From the NCBI GenBank assembly GCA_002353635.1, contig DEKA01000021.1, positions 25,254 to 44,950 on the forward strand: DNA of 19,697 nt. Direction: 5' to 3'. Of the stretch, positions 1-7,483 are shown one piece after another. The stretch is from Lachnospiraceae bacterium UBA2734. Its GTDB lineage: Bacteria; Bacillota; Clostridia; Lachnospirales; Lachnospiraceae. Within the stretch, counting starts at the first letter, position 1. Every line of letters begins with the position of its first letter. The position numbers were made by a program, and so were the translations under genes. The notes below the pieces were generated by a model. It saw only the letters and a list, made by a program, of their open reading frames with translations. It searched no databases and was not told the DNA's origin.

Positions 1-27
1 GGTTAGCGAATCGATGCGCAGCGATCA

Positions 28-52
28 CACACGAGGCATCTCTGCCTGTGCG
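28..52. other. Imperfect hairpin downstream of aminotransferase gene
   Basis: AGGCA (34-38) and TGCCT (43-47) pair around a TCTC loop, and flanking CAC/GTG bases extend the stem past one bulged G. It lies just beyond the stop of the minus-strand aminotransferase gene. No T-run follows on either strand, so it is not a classical intrinsic terminator. It could be an RNA 3'-end structure or part of a repeat cut by the window edge. The rest of bases 1-90 shows no gene. Confidence 0.35.
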
Positions 53-90
53 ATGGCCACCTCTTTGTCAAGACACACCGGCGACTTTTT

Positions 91-1395
91 TCACTTCATC
101 TCACTATAGAGCTTCTCCGCGCTGACAAGTCTTACGCATACCGTAAAGAGCTGGGCCGCTGTGCGAAGGTCCTCAAGCGGCGGATACGTCGGTGCAATAC
201 GGATATTGCTGTCATGCGGATCCTTGTGATAAGGCCATGTAGCGCCGGCAGGCGTGAGCTTGACGCCGGCCTTCTTTGCCCGATCCACAATGGCGGCAGC
301 ACAGCCTTCAAGGGCATCGAAGCTGATAAAATATCCGCCGTTCGGGCAGGTCCATGAACCTATTCCAAGACCGCCCAGATTCTCCTCGAAGGTATTCTCC
401 ACGAGCTCGAACTTGGGACGGATGATGGCGGCGTGCTTTCTCATGTGCTCCACCATGCCGTGAATGTCCTTGAAGAAGCGCACGTGACGCAGCTGATTGA
501 CCTTGTCATGGCCGATCGTCTGGTGCTTCAGCTGGTTCTTGATGTCCTCAAGATTGTTCGCACTCGTTGCCAGTGCCGCGATGCCGCTCCCAGGGAACGT
601 GATCTTGGATGTGGAAGCGAACTTGTAGACAAGGTCGGGATTGCCTGCTCTCTTGCACTCCGCGAGAATCTCGATCAGGTAGTCCTGTCTGTCATCATAG
701 AGATGATGAATGCCATAGGCATTGTCCCAGTAAATGCGGAAGTCCTTCGCAGCGGGCTTCAATCTCGCAAATCTGCGCACGGTCTCATCTGAATAGGAGT
801 AGCCCTGCGGATTCGAGTACTTGGGCACACACCAGATGCCCTTAATGGCCTCGTCCTCAGCGACGAGCTTCTCCACCATATCCATATCGGGGCCGGTGGG
901 CGACATCGGTACCGGAATCATCTCGATGCCAAAATACTCCGTGATGCCAAAATGTCTGTCATAGCCAGGCACAGGGCAGAGCCATTTCACCTTGTCGAGC
1001 TTGCACCAGGGCGTGCTGCCCATCACGCCGTGCGTCATGGATCTTGAAACCTGATCGTACATCACATTCAGTGAAGAATTACCATAGATCAGGATATTGT
1101 CCGGGTTGTTCTCCATCATATCCCCGATGAGAACCTTTGCCTCCTGAATGCCGCCGAGCACGCCGTAGTTGCGGCAGTCCGTGCCGTCCTCACAGGAGAG
1201 ATCCGCCGTACTGTTCAGCGCATCCATAAGACCCATCGAAAGATCCAGCTGCTCTCTGCAGGGCTTGCCGCGGCTCATGTCCAGCTGCAGCTCCATCGCC
1301 TGATACTTCTTATACTCCGCCTTCAGCGCCGCAATCTCGTCTGCGAGCTCATCCCTGCTCATTTCCTGATAAGGTTTCTTCGCACTCTCTGCCAT
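91..1395 (-). CDS. PLP-dependent aminotransferase, class I fold (putative)
   Basis: A 434-residue cytoplasmic fold-type I pyridoxal-phosphate enzyme. The probable Schiff-base lysine is K264 in STSKITFPGSG. The asparagine of YSNPQG (N195) and the aspartate and tyrosine of WDNAY (D224, Y227) match the cofactor-binding residues of the aspartate aminotransferase superfamily. NIRIAPTYPP near the C-terminus carries the arginine expected to bind the substrate carboxylate. Length and the N-terminal SRGKP segment resemble the Firmicute group often annotated as aminotransferase or MocR-like aminotransferase domain (PF12897, from memory). The amino-acid substrate cannot be read from sequence. The start is supported by GGGAGG five bases upstream of the ATG. 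It has its own promoter and is monocistronic as far as can be seen. Confidence 0.85.
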   Translation of the reverse strand: MAESAKKPYQEMSRDELADEIAALKAEYKKYQAMELQLDMSRGKPCREQLDLSMGLMDALNSTADLSCEDGTDCRNYGVLGGIQEAKVLIGDMMENNPDNILIYGNSSLNVMYDQVSRSMTHGVMGSTPWCKLDKVKWLCPVPGYDRHFGITEYFGIEMIPVPMSPTGPDMDMVEKLVAEDEAIKGIWCVPKYSNPQGYSYSDETVRRFARLKPAAKDFRIYWDNAYGIHHLYDDRQDYLIEILAECKRAGNPDLVYKFASTSKITFPGSGIAALATSANNLEDIKNQLKHQTIGHDKVNQLRHVRFFKDIHGMVEHMRKHAAIIRPKFELVENTFEENLGGLGIGSWTCPNGGYFISFDALEGCAAAIVDRAKKAGVKLTPAGATWPYHKDPHDSNIRIAPTYPPLEDLRTAAQLFTVCVRLVSAEKLYSEMK

Positions 1396-1477
1396 ATCGG
1401 CCTCCCTGTATGATTATTCTCCGCGCCGTTGCGACCGTCTTTTGTGAAAACAACGGCCCCCGCGCCAGTCTTTCCGT

Positions 1478-1507
1478 ATTGTAGCACAGCAAAATCCGCG
1501 GCTTCAA
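1478..1507 (-). promoter_or_regulatory. Promoter of the aminotransferase gene
   Basis: On the minus strand TTGAAG (1507-1502) and TACAAT (1483-1478) are 18 bp apart. The -10 is preceded by TGC, giving an extended TGCTACAAT element. It lies about 85 bases upstream of the aminotransferase ATG and downstream of the DUF1275 stop, so it would drive the aminotransferase gene alone. No hairpin-plus-T-run terminator was seen between the two genes. Confidence 0.55.
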
Positions 1508-1549
1508 TCCTAAATGTATACAATAATACAGAAATTCCAAAAACGCAGA

Positions 1550-2278
1550 TTACAGTTCCGAGGTGCCGACGCCGAAGTTCTCCGGCCCTTCCTCGAAATG
1601 CTCTTCCTTCTCCTCCTCTATACTGCCGGCGAGAAGCCAGATCACAGCAGAGACTGCCAGAGGCGCAAAGGCGAGCCACACCGTTCTGGTGCCGAAGAAT
1701 CCGGCGAACAGTCCCTGCACCGACACAGCGCTGTAAAACATCACAAGCGTCAGAGAATAAAAGGCGGCCCTGTGAAGCTTCGCCTTATCCTTATCCATTG
1801 CGTAATCAAGCCACCCGAACAGTGCCTGCTTGAAATTGTTCGAGGAGAAAATCGTCGAGCAGTTATACCCCTCCACACCGGCAAACGTGCCCCACTGATA
1901 CGCCGTCAGCGTGAAAATAAGCCAGCACGCGGGCATCACCGGCGTCCCATCCGGCACAAGTCCCTCAAGGAAAATAAAGACCGCCTCCACAAGGATGCAG
2001 ACAATTTCGCACCTCTCCTTCGGCTGCCATCTCTTTATGAGGTGGGCAGCTGTAAGGCCCGCCGCAAAAACGATTGCTGCGATCAGGCACTCCAAAGCCT
2101 CCTGATGCACGCTGCCCGCTGTGAGGTTCAGAAAGAGCTTCGCGAGGTTCGCGGTCTGCGCCTGCGCGAACTCACCGCGCACAAGAAGCGCATAGCCGGC
2201 CGTCGTTCCGCCTACGAAGGCCATCAGCATGTGCAGAAAATGATCTCTTCTCTTCTTCAATATTTTCAGCGCTTTCAT
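1550..2278 (-). CDS. DUF1275 (YoaK-like) membrane protein
   Basis: A polytopic membrane protein of 242 residues from the chosen start. The N-terminal part has the DUF1275 pattern: a hydrophobic helix with VGGTTAGYALL, then GEFAQAQTANL, corresponding to the family's G-x-x-D...T-G-N-L region. About six hydrophobic segments follow (for example LECLIAAIVFAAGLTAAHL, YCSLTLVMFYSAVSVQGLFA-like stretches and LAFAPLAVSAVIWLLAG), and the tail is acidic and Glu-rich. DUF1275 proteins have no established biochemical role. The ATG at 2278 is preferred because GAGGAAAGG lies about six bases before it; an upstream in-frame ATG at 2302 has no good ribosome binding site. It follows the phoR terminator, so it is probably its own transcription unit. 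Confidence 0.8.
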   Translation of the reverse strand: MKALKILKKRRDHFLHMLMAFVGGTTAGYALLVRGEFAQAQTANLAKLFLNLTAGSVHQEALECLIAAIVFAAGLTAAHLIKRWQPKERCEIVCILVEAVFIFLEGLVPDGTPVMPACWLIFTLTAYQWGTFAGVEGYNCSTIFSSNNFKQALFGWLDYAMDKDKAKLHRAAFYSLTLVMFYSAVSVQGLFAGFFGTRTVWLAFAPLAVSAVIWLLAGSIEEEKEEHFEEGPENFGVGTSEL

Positions 2279-2334
2279 CAGCACCCTTTCCTCTCTTGCC
2301 ATGAACCTGCGTCATCGTGCAGCCAACGACCGCT

Positions 2335-2340
2335 ACTATA
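2335..2340 (-). promoter_or_regulatory. Candidate -10 box for DUF1275 gene
   Basis: TATAGT on the minus strand lies about 57 bases upstream of the preferred start. At a 17-bp spacing the -35 position falls on the T-run of the phoR terminator, so the -35 match is poor. This is a tentative promoter. Confidence 0.3.
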
Positions 2341-2355
2341 CTCTTCATTTTGTGC

Positions 2356-2401
2356 AAAAAAAAGGGAAAAGCGCCTGTTTTCACAAGAAACAGACGCTTT
2401 T
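2356..2401 (-). terminator. Intrinsic terminator of phoB-phoR
   Basis: Read on the minus strand, AAAAGCGTCTGTTT (2401-2388) pairs with AAACAGGCGCTTTT (2380-2367) through one G-U wobble around a short loop. CCC and eight T residues (2363-2356) follow. This is a strong rho-independent terminator about 50 bases past the phoR stop, closing the phosphate locus. Confidence 0.9.
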
Positions 2402-2450
2402 GCGGACTTTTTTCACCCTGCAGTATATTCCGGGCAGGATGCGGTGCTGC

Positions 2451-3911
2451 TCAGGCCTTCTCCTGGTCAGCCGAAGAATCAACCGGTGTATTCGCCTTTT
2501 CCTTCTCGGTCGCCACAGCTTCTTTCGGGAATGCGATCGTCATGCGGGTGCCGACACCCAGCTCGCTTTCCACATCAATCCGCGCGTGATGGATAATGGC
2601 GCCGTGCTTGACAATCGAGAGGCCAAGGCCCGTTCCTCCCGTCTCCTTGGAATGGCTCTTGTCCACGCGGTAAAAACGCTCAAAAATGCGGTCCAGCTGA
2701 TCGTGCGGAATACCGATGCCGGTATCGGAGACGACGACCTTCTTGCCGCTCATGTCTTCGCCGACCCAGATCTCAACCAATCCGCCCTTCTTGTTGTACT
2801 TGATGGCATTCTCGATAATGTTGTAGATCATCTCATCCAGAATCTGGCGGATGCCCTTTACCGTGCACGTCTCACCCGACATCTCCACATGCACCTGGCA
2901 GTCTCTCGCCTTCTGCCCAAGACGGCTGACAATCTCCCGCGTCAGATCAAAAAGATCAACATCCGCCATCTGCTCATGAACCTCTCCTTCATCGAGCTTA
3001 GAGAGCTTGATGATATCATTGATGAGCGTCACCAGACGGTTTGCCTCCTTATAAATGCGATCGGAGAACTGCGGAATGTCAGCAGGCTTCACAATGCCGT
3101 CCCGGATGATCTCCGCATATCCGGAAATGGAGGTCAGCGGGGTCTTCAGCTCGTGGGAGACATTAGCAGAGAACTCCTTTCTCATGTTCGCCATCGCATC
3201 CTTCATCTTATTCTGTTCATCGATGCGGTGAAGAAGGGGAGAGAGCTCCTCATAGACATCATTTTTGAGCGGGTCATCCAGATTCAGCGTATTGATAGGG
3301 CGCACAAGTGCCTCAGCCTGCCTCCTCGAGATCCAGACAGCGAAGGCCAGCATGAGAGCGCCAATGCCAAGAATTACGGGAAGGAGCTGGAGAGCTGTGC
3401 GTGATGCTGTCGCGACTGACTTGGCGACACGCACCACCTTGCCGTCATTCAGCCGCTCGGCACAGTAAAACATCTCTTCTCCGAGCGTATTGGACTCACG
3501 CACATCCTGTCCCGTGCCGTCTTTGAGAGCTGCCTGTACCTCGGGGCGGTTCAGATGGTTTTCCAATGTAAATTCATCCTGCACGGAGTCATAAAGGACT
3601 GTTCCGTCCGTGTCGATCAGCGTCACTCTCGTCTGCGGCTCCACAATGTCCAGCTGCCGCAGGTATTGCTCGCCGCCCAGATCCGTTGCTGCCCGGATGT
3701 AGTCGGCCTCAACCCGGATGTCTTTCTCCGCGACCGAGCGCATTCTCGCATAAACAAAAAGAATGGTGATCGCATACGCCACCGTCAGCGTAGCTACGAT
3801 CACCATGATCATTGTGCTCTGGATCTTTTTTCGCATAGGAACAGCCCTCATACCGGATTCCCCGGCTCCCGGATGCAGATGAATGTTCTTTATCACAGCA
3901 GACGTCCCCAT
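2451..3911 (-). CDS. phoR: Sensor histidine kinase PhoR (phosphate two-component system)
   Basis: A 486-residue membrane histidine kinase. A first transmembrane helix lies at about residues 31-54 and a second at about 173-194. Between them is an extracytoplasmic sensor of about 115 residues with VTLIDTDGTVLYDS, typical of Cache/PAS-like domains in Firmicute PhoR. Then come a short HAMP-like linker, the HisKA box SHELKTPLTSISGYAE with phospho-acceptor H253, and a HATPase domain with N-box asparagine N368, DTGIGIP (396-402) and GGTGLGL (425-431). No cytoplasmic PAS domain is evident. The gene starts 18 bases after phoB, so they are co-transcribed. The ATG at 3911 has TAGGAG about four bases upstream; ATGs at residues 21 and 26 are possible alternatives. 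PhoR identity rests on family resemblance and on the phosphate-locus context. Confidence 0.88.
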   Translation of the reverse strand: MGTSAVIKNIHLHPGAGESGMRAVPMRKKIQSTMIMVIVATLTVAYAITILFVYARMRSVAEKDIRVEADYIRAATDLGGEQYLRQLDIVEPQTRVTLIDTDGTVLYDSVQDEFTLENHLNRPEVQAALKDGTGQDVRESNTLGEEMFYCAERLNDGKVVRVAKSVATASRTALQLLPVILGIGALMLAFAVWISRRQAEALVRPINTLNLDDPLKNDVYEELSPLLHRIDEQNKMKDAMANMRKEFSANVSHELKTPLTSISGYAEIIRDGIVKPADIPQFSDRIYKEANRLVTLINDIIKLSKLDEGEVHEQMADVDLFDLTREIVSRLGQKARDCQVHVEMSGETCTVKGIRQILDEMIYNIIENAIKYNKKGGLVEIWVGEDMSGKKVVVSDTGIGIPHDQLDRIFERFYRVDKSHSKETGGTGLGLSIVKHGAIIHHARIDVESELGVGTRMTIAFPKEAVATEKEKANTPVDSSADQEKA

Positions 3912-3929
3912 TGTACTCCTATTGCTCCC

Positions 3930-4604
3930 TTATTCGGTAATTTTGTAGCCAACGCCGCGCACGGTCTCGATGTGATCGCCCGCTCTGCCGAGCTTCTGCC
4001 GGAGCGTACGCACATGCACATCGACGGTTCTTGTCTCTCCGTCGAAATCGTATCCCCAGATATCCTCCAGGAGCCTCTCTCTTGTCATGACGACCTCTGT
4101 ATTCATCATGAGCTTCTTTAAGAGCTCAAACTCCTTGAGCGTGAGAACAACCTCATTGCCGTCCACGAGCACTCTGTGTCTCTTGACATCCATCGTGATA
4201 TCATCGACCTTCAGCTCGATGTTGTCGTTCTTCGCATTTCTTCCGGTGCGGCGCAGCACCGCCTTGATGCGGGAGACCAGCTCCATCATGCCAAACGGCT
4301 TCGTCACATAATCGTCTGCGCCAAGGTCCAGCGCCTGCACCTTCTCGTACTCCGCTCCCTTGGCCGTCACCATGATCACCGGAATATCCCTGGTATCGCG
4401 GTTTGCGCGGAACTTCTTCAAAAGAGATACGCCGTCCTCACCGGGCAGCATGATGTCCATCAAAACCAGCTCAGGGAGCTCAGCCGCGCATCCGGCCTCG
4501 AATTCCTTCCCGCCGGGAAATCCCTTGGCGGGAAGCCCTGTGCTGTCCAGTGTATAAACGACCAGCTCTCTAATGTTGTCATCATCTTCTACGCAGTAAA
4601 TCAT
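3930..4604 (-). CDS. phoB: Response regulator PhoB/PhoP, OmpR family
   Basis: A 224-residue DNA-binding response regulator. The receiver domain (about 1-118) has the acidic pocket E6-D7-D8, phospho-acceptor D50 in LVLMDIMLPGEDG, T80 and K102. The C-terminal winged helix (about 130-224) has VLTLKEFELLKKLM, a recognition-helix region with VDVHVRTLRQKLG, and the RGVGYKI hairpin. It lies between the Na/Pi cotransporter gene and phoR. Together with the 11-bp-spaced boxes in front of pstS and nptA, this supports a role as regulator of phosphate starvation genes. AAGGA about seven bases upstream supports the start. No Pho box is visible directly upstream. A long hairpin (4634-4687) lies in the leader. 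Confidence 0.92.
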   Translation of the reverse strand: MIYCVEDDDNIRELVVYTLDSTGLPAKGFPGGKEFEAGCAAELPELVLMDIMLPGEDGVSLLKKFRANRDTRDIPVIMVTAKGAEYEKVQALDLGADDYVTKPFGMMELVSRIKAVLRRTGRNAKNDNIELKVDDITMDVKRHRVLVDGNEVVLTLKEFELLKKLMMNTEVVMTRERLLEDIWGYDFDGETRTVDVHVRTLRQKLGRAGDHIETVRGVGYKITE

Positions 4605-4633
4605 AGCCGTATCCTTATATACAGTATTTCGTT

Positions 4634-4687
4634 GATCTGTTCTGCCTGCCGCAAAGTCCTGAATTCTTGCCGCAGGCTGAACAGATC
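4634..4687. repeat. Large inverted repeat between nptA and phoB
   Basis: A 21-base arm at 4634-4654 (begins GATCTGTTC) is repeated inverted at 4667-4687 (ends GAACAGATC), with only two mismatches and a 12-base loop. It fills most of the 90-base gap between the nptA stop and the phoB start. No T-run follows on either strand, so it is more likely an RNA stability or processing element, or an attenuator, than an intrinsic terminator. Confidence 0.8.
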
Positions 4688-4694
4688 TGCCTCT

Positions 4695-6407
4695 TTACTG
4701 CGCCTGCACAGCCGGCTTCATGCCAGCGTCCTCCGGCTTCACCAGATGAACGTCATCGAGACATTCCTCCGCTATGCTCACGCAGTTGTCGCCCATACGC
4801 TCCATGTTATAAAGAATATTGGAGTAGATCGGCGTCATCGCCTCATCGCACTTCCCTGCCTTTACGCGCGCAAGGTGTGCCTTGTTAAATGTCTTTACGC
4901 TCTTTCTGAGCTTGCTCTTTGCCTTGACAATGCGCGAGGCCTCCTCATAGCTGCCTTCCTTCAGCATCGCCATAGCCTGACCGAACATCTTCTTCGCGGC
5001 ATCCACACAGTTGTTGAGCTCCGCAACGGCATCCGCAGAGAACGGGTGCCCATCGAGATATGCTGTCCTGCTGCCCCTCACAATGTCGTTGCACCTGTCA
5101 CTGACCCTGTCAATATCATTGATGACGGCGAGGAACCCCGCCGCCTCCTCCGACTGCTCCTGGTTCATGGAACCTATGGAAAACATCTCCGAAATGTAGT
5201 CAATGATGGCCTGCTGCACATGCTTTGCGTTCTCATAAGCTGTATCAAAGGAATCTTCCGTCTTGACCGCATGTTTTCCGGCGATCTCATCGCGCATGAG
5301 TGCAAAGAGTCTCTCCGTCGATCCAAGACAACGCTCAATTTCCTTTGATACAAGATACATCGCGGCCATCGGCTGTCCGACCATCTTCTTGTCAAGGTAA
5401 GCTGACTTGCCGGCTGCCATATCAGCAGTATCTTCACCTGGAATAATGGCCATCACGATCTTCACCATGACATGGATGAGGGGAAGCCATACCAGTGTAC
5501 AGACAACATTGAATGTGGTGTGTGCATTCGCAATCTGTCTGGAAATAATCTCCAGCTCATTTCCCCTGGGCGAGATAAACTGCACCCACTTGATGAACAG
5601 CGGAAGGAGCGGGAGCGCCACGAGTGTGCCGCTGATGTTGAAGCAGCTGTGTGCAATGGCCGTTCTCTTCGCGTTCTTGCTCTGTCCGATGGAGGCCAGA
5701 AGAGCTGTAATCGTCGTACCTATATTGTCGCCGAGGAGAATCGGGATGGCGCCGGAGAGACCGATGACGGAATGAATGCCGTCAGCACCGGGCTGCTGGG
5801 CAAAGCTCTGCAGGACTGCAATCGTCGCAGAAGAGGACTGCACAACCAGCGTCATGCACATACCGACGAGAACACCCAGAACCGGGTGGTTGGAAACCTT
5901 GCCCATGAGATTGGTGAAGAACGGGCTGGCTGCCAGCGGCTTCATGACGGAGGACATGATCGAAATGCCCTCGAACAGGAGGCCGAAGGAGAAGACGACC
6001 ATCGCGATGTTCTTTACCTTTTCCCTCTTGGAGAGGAAATTCACGATAAAGCCGATGAAAATAATCGGATAGATGTAATCGCTGATATTGAATGCGATCA
6101 GCTGTGCCGTCATCGTCGTTCCGATGTTGGCACCAAAAATAACCGAAATCGCCTGCGGCAGTCCCATCAGCCCTGCACTGACAAAGCCGATGACCATAAC
6201 TGTCGTTGCCGATGAGGACTGCAGAATCGCCGTGACCAATGCTCCTGCCAGTGCTCCCGACACCGGCGTCTTTGTGAGGAAGGAGAGAATCTTTTTCATC
6301 TTCTCCCCCGCTGCCTTCTGCAGCGCCTCGCTCATGCTGTTCATTCCATACAGGAAAAGCGCCAGCCCTCCCAGGAGACCAAAAACAATCTTTACCGATT
6401 CCGGCAT
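4695..6407 (-). CDS. Na/Pi cotransporter family protein with C-terminal PhoU-like domain
   Basis: 570 residues from the chosen start. The membrane half holds two copies of the PF02690 Na/Pi signature: ILQSSSATTVMV (Q63-S66) and VVQSSSATIAV (Q190-S193), each followed by a GANIGTT or GDNIGTT motif. After about eight hydrophobic helices, residues from about 350 onward form a helical PhoU-like domain with repeated amphipathic segments. Family members (NptA/YjbB type) move phosphate coupled to sodium; direction in bacteria can be uptake or export. The ATG at 6407 is chosen because GGGGAGG lies about five bases upstream; an in-frame ATG 19 codons earlier (6464) runs through a GC-rich palindrome and has no such site. 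The gene sits between phoU and phoB and carries its own Pho-box array, pointing to phosphate-starvation control. Confidence 0.9.
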   Translation of the reverse strand: MPESVKIVFGLLGGLALFLYGMNSMSEALQKAAGEKMKKILSFLTKTPVSGALAGALVTAILQSSSATTVMVIGFVSAGLMGLPQAISVIFGANIGTTMTAQLIAFNISDYIYPIIFIGFIVNFLSKREKVKNIAMVVFSFGLLFEGISIMSSVMKPLAASPFFTNLMGKVSNHPVLGVLVGMCMTLVVQSSSATIAVLQSFAQQPGADGIHSVIGLSGAIPILLGDNIGTTITALLASIGQSKNAKRTAIAHSCFNISGTLVALPLLPLFIKWVQFISPRGNELEIISRQIANAHTTFNVVCTLVWLPLIHVMVKIVMAIIPGEDTADMAAGKSAYLDKKMVGQPMAAMYLVSKEIERCLGSTERLFALMRDEIAGKHAVKTEDSFDTAYENAKHVQQAIIDYISEMFSIGSMNQEQSEEAAGFLAVINDIDRVSDRCNDIVRGSRTAYLDGHPFSADAVAELNNCVDAAKKMFGQAMAMLKEGSYEEASRIVKAKSKLRKSVKTFNKAHLARVKAGKCDEAMTPIYSNILYNMERMGDNCVSIAEECLDDVHLVKPEDAGMKPAVQAQ

Positions 6408-6441
6408 ATATCCTCCCCGCCAGGCATTCTGCCCGGCTGTT

Positions 6442-6457
6442 CCGTCCGCGCGGACGG
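6442..6457. repeat. Perfect 16-bp palindrome in nptA leader
   Basis: CCGTCCGCGCGGACGG is its own reverse complement. It lies about 35 bases upstream of the nptA ATG, between the Pho-box region and the ribosome binding site, so it would be in the 5' untranslated RNA. It could form a tight GC hairpin with a four-base loop or bind a dimeric protein. Confidence 0.7.
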
Positions 6458-6482
6458 TCTTCACTATTCACGCCTGTTTACT

Positions 6483-6587
6483 TGTTACTTACAAGAGCAT
6501 GATAGTAAAATTCGTGTAAAATCGGATAGCGCCGGAATGTTAAATCAATGTAAAGTTGATGTTACTCTTCCGCTCTTCTTTTGTAAA
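6483..6587 (-). promoter_or_regulatory. Pho-box array upstream of nptA
   Basis: Seen on the plus strand as TGTTAC (6560), TGTAAA (6549) and TGTTAA (6538), exactly 11 bp apart. TGTAAA (6515) and AGTAAA (6504) are also 11 bp apart. A further TGTAAA lies at 6582 (22 bp from 6560) and TGTTAC at 6483. On the minus strand they read TTAACA/TTTACA, the consensus of Firmicute PhoP and the 11-bp period of PhoB sites. The array occupies much of the 311-base gap between phoU and nptA. It predicts phosphate-responsive transcription of nptA, and probably of phoBR by read-through. Possible -10 elements (TACTAT/TATCAT) overlap the array's downstream end. Confidence 0.75.
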
Positions 6588-6596
6588 ATCAGATCT

Positions 6597-6610
6597 CAGG
6601 GCAAGCCCTG
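6597..6610. repeat. Short perfect inverted repeat
   Basis: CAGGGC and GCCCTG are separated by AA. It lies downstream of phoU and upstream of the nptA Pho boxes. No T-run follows. It may be part of the 3' end structure of the pst-phoU transcript. Confidence 0.45.
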
Positions 6611-6638
6611 CATAATCAGCCCGTGCCGCGCCGTTTTC

Positions 6639-6680
6639 GGCATCACGGTGCGAAATCCGCGAATGCGGTTTTGTCGGATG
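6639..6680 (+). repeat. Dispersed hairpin repeat, copy 1
   Basis: The segment aligns with 15783-15823 over about 41 bases, with about seven substitutions and one extra base. The core is GCGAAATCCGCGAATGCGG. The core folds as GCGAAA-(T)-CCGC, loop GAAT, GCGG-TTTTGT (6650-6674). It lies just past the phoU stop in intergenic DNA. See the finding on this repeat family. Confidence 0.65.
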
Positions 6681-6718
6681 CGGCAGCACCGGAACACGCT
6701 GCAGGAGCAGTCAGAACC

Positions 6719-7447
6719 TCATTTTTCCGGTTTTGCCGTATCAGCAGAGGCATATACTCTGCCCTCTTCAACCCCGTTTGGCGTCAGCTTCTTCGTGTCG
6801 ATTCCGCCTTCATGTACACCGGTGATCGAGAAGACAACCCACTCTGCGATGTTCGTTGCATGGTCGCCGATTCTCTCGAGGTATTTGGCGATCATGATCA
6901 GATCGATAGATCTCTGTGCGATTTCGTCATTTCCTTTGCCGATCTCCTCGATCAGCTTGCTCTTGATGGACTCGAACATGAGATCAACGACATCGTCGTT
7001 GCTCTCCACGCGGCCCGCCAGCTCCAGATCCTTGTTGACGAAGGCCGTGACACTCTCTGTCACCATTGCAGATGCCGCCTGGGACATCTCATCAATCTTG
7101 GGGAAGCGTCCTTTCTCCGCCATCTTCGCCGAGATGATGATCTCCGCGATATCTGATGCCTGATCGCCGATTCTCTCCATGTCGGTGATCATTTTCAGCG
7201 CGGCACTGATCTGTCGCAGATCCCTTGCGACCGGCTGCTGCTGGAGAAGAAGACGAAAGCACAGAGACTCGATATCTCTCTCCGCCTGATCAATGGCGCC
7301 GTCTTCAAGGATGACATTTCTTGCCTTTCCCTGATCCCCGTCAGAGAGCGCCTGCGTGGCGTTGCGAATGGCCTGTTCGCAGAGACTCCCCATGTTGATC
7401 AGCTGTGTGTTGAGTGAATTCAGTTCCTCATCAAATCGATTTCTCAT
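6719..7447 (-). CDS. phoU: Phosphate transport regulator PhoU
   Basis: A 242-residue all-helical cytoplasmic protein with two tandem PhoU repeats. The N-terminal MRNRFDEELNSLNTQLINM is typical. Both repeats carry the metal-binding-type acidic signature: DMERIGDQASDIAE in the first half and YLERIGDHATNIAEW in the second. PhoU proteins modulate Pst transport and restrain PhoR signalling when phosphate is plentiful. The gene follows pstB by 36 bases, the usual position. GGGAGG lies about nine bases before the ATG at 7447. An out-of-frame ATG five bases further upstream may compete for initiation. Confidence 0.95.
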   Translation of the reverse strand: MRNRFDEELNSLNTQLINMGSLCEQAIRNATQALSDGDQGKARNVILEDGAIDQAERDIESLCFRLLLQQQPVARDLRQISAALKMITDMERIGDQASDIAEIIISAKMAEKGRFPKIDEMSQAASAMVTESVTAFVNKDLELAGRVESNDDVVDLMFESIKSKLIEEIGKGNDEIAQRSIDLIMIAKYLERIGDHATNIAEWVVFSITGVHEGGIDTKKLTPNGVEEGRVYASADTAKPEK

Positions 7448-7483
7448 TGCATAAAACCTCCCTCAGTCTCAGCGTTCGTCTTA

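Noticed and set aside
1514..3404. Long plus-strand open frames (about 360 codons each) opposite the DUF1275 and phoR genes
   Set aside because: No domains, low-complexity basic translations, and complete overlap with well-supported minus-strand genes.
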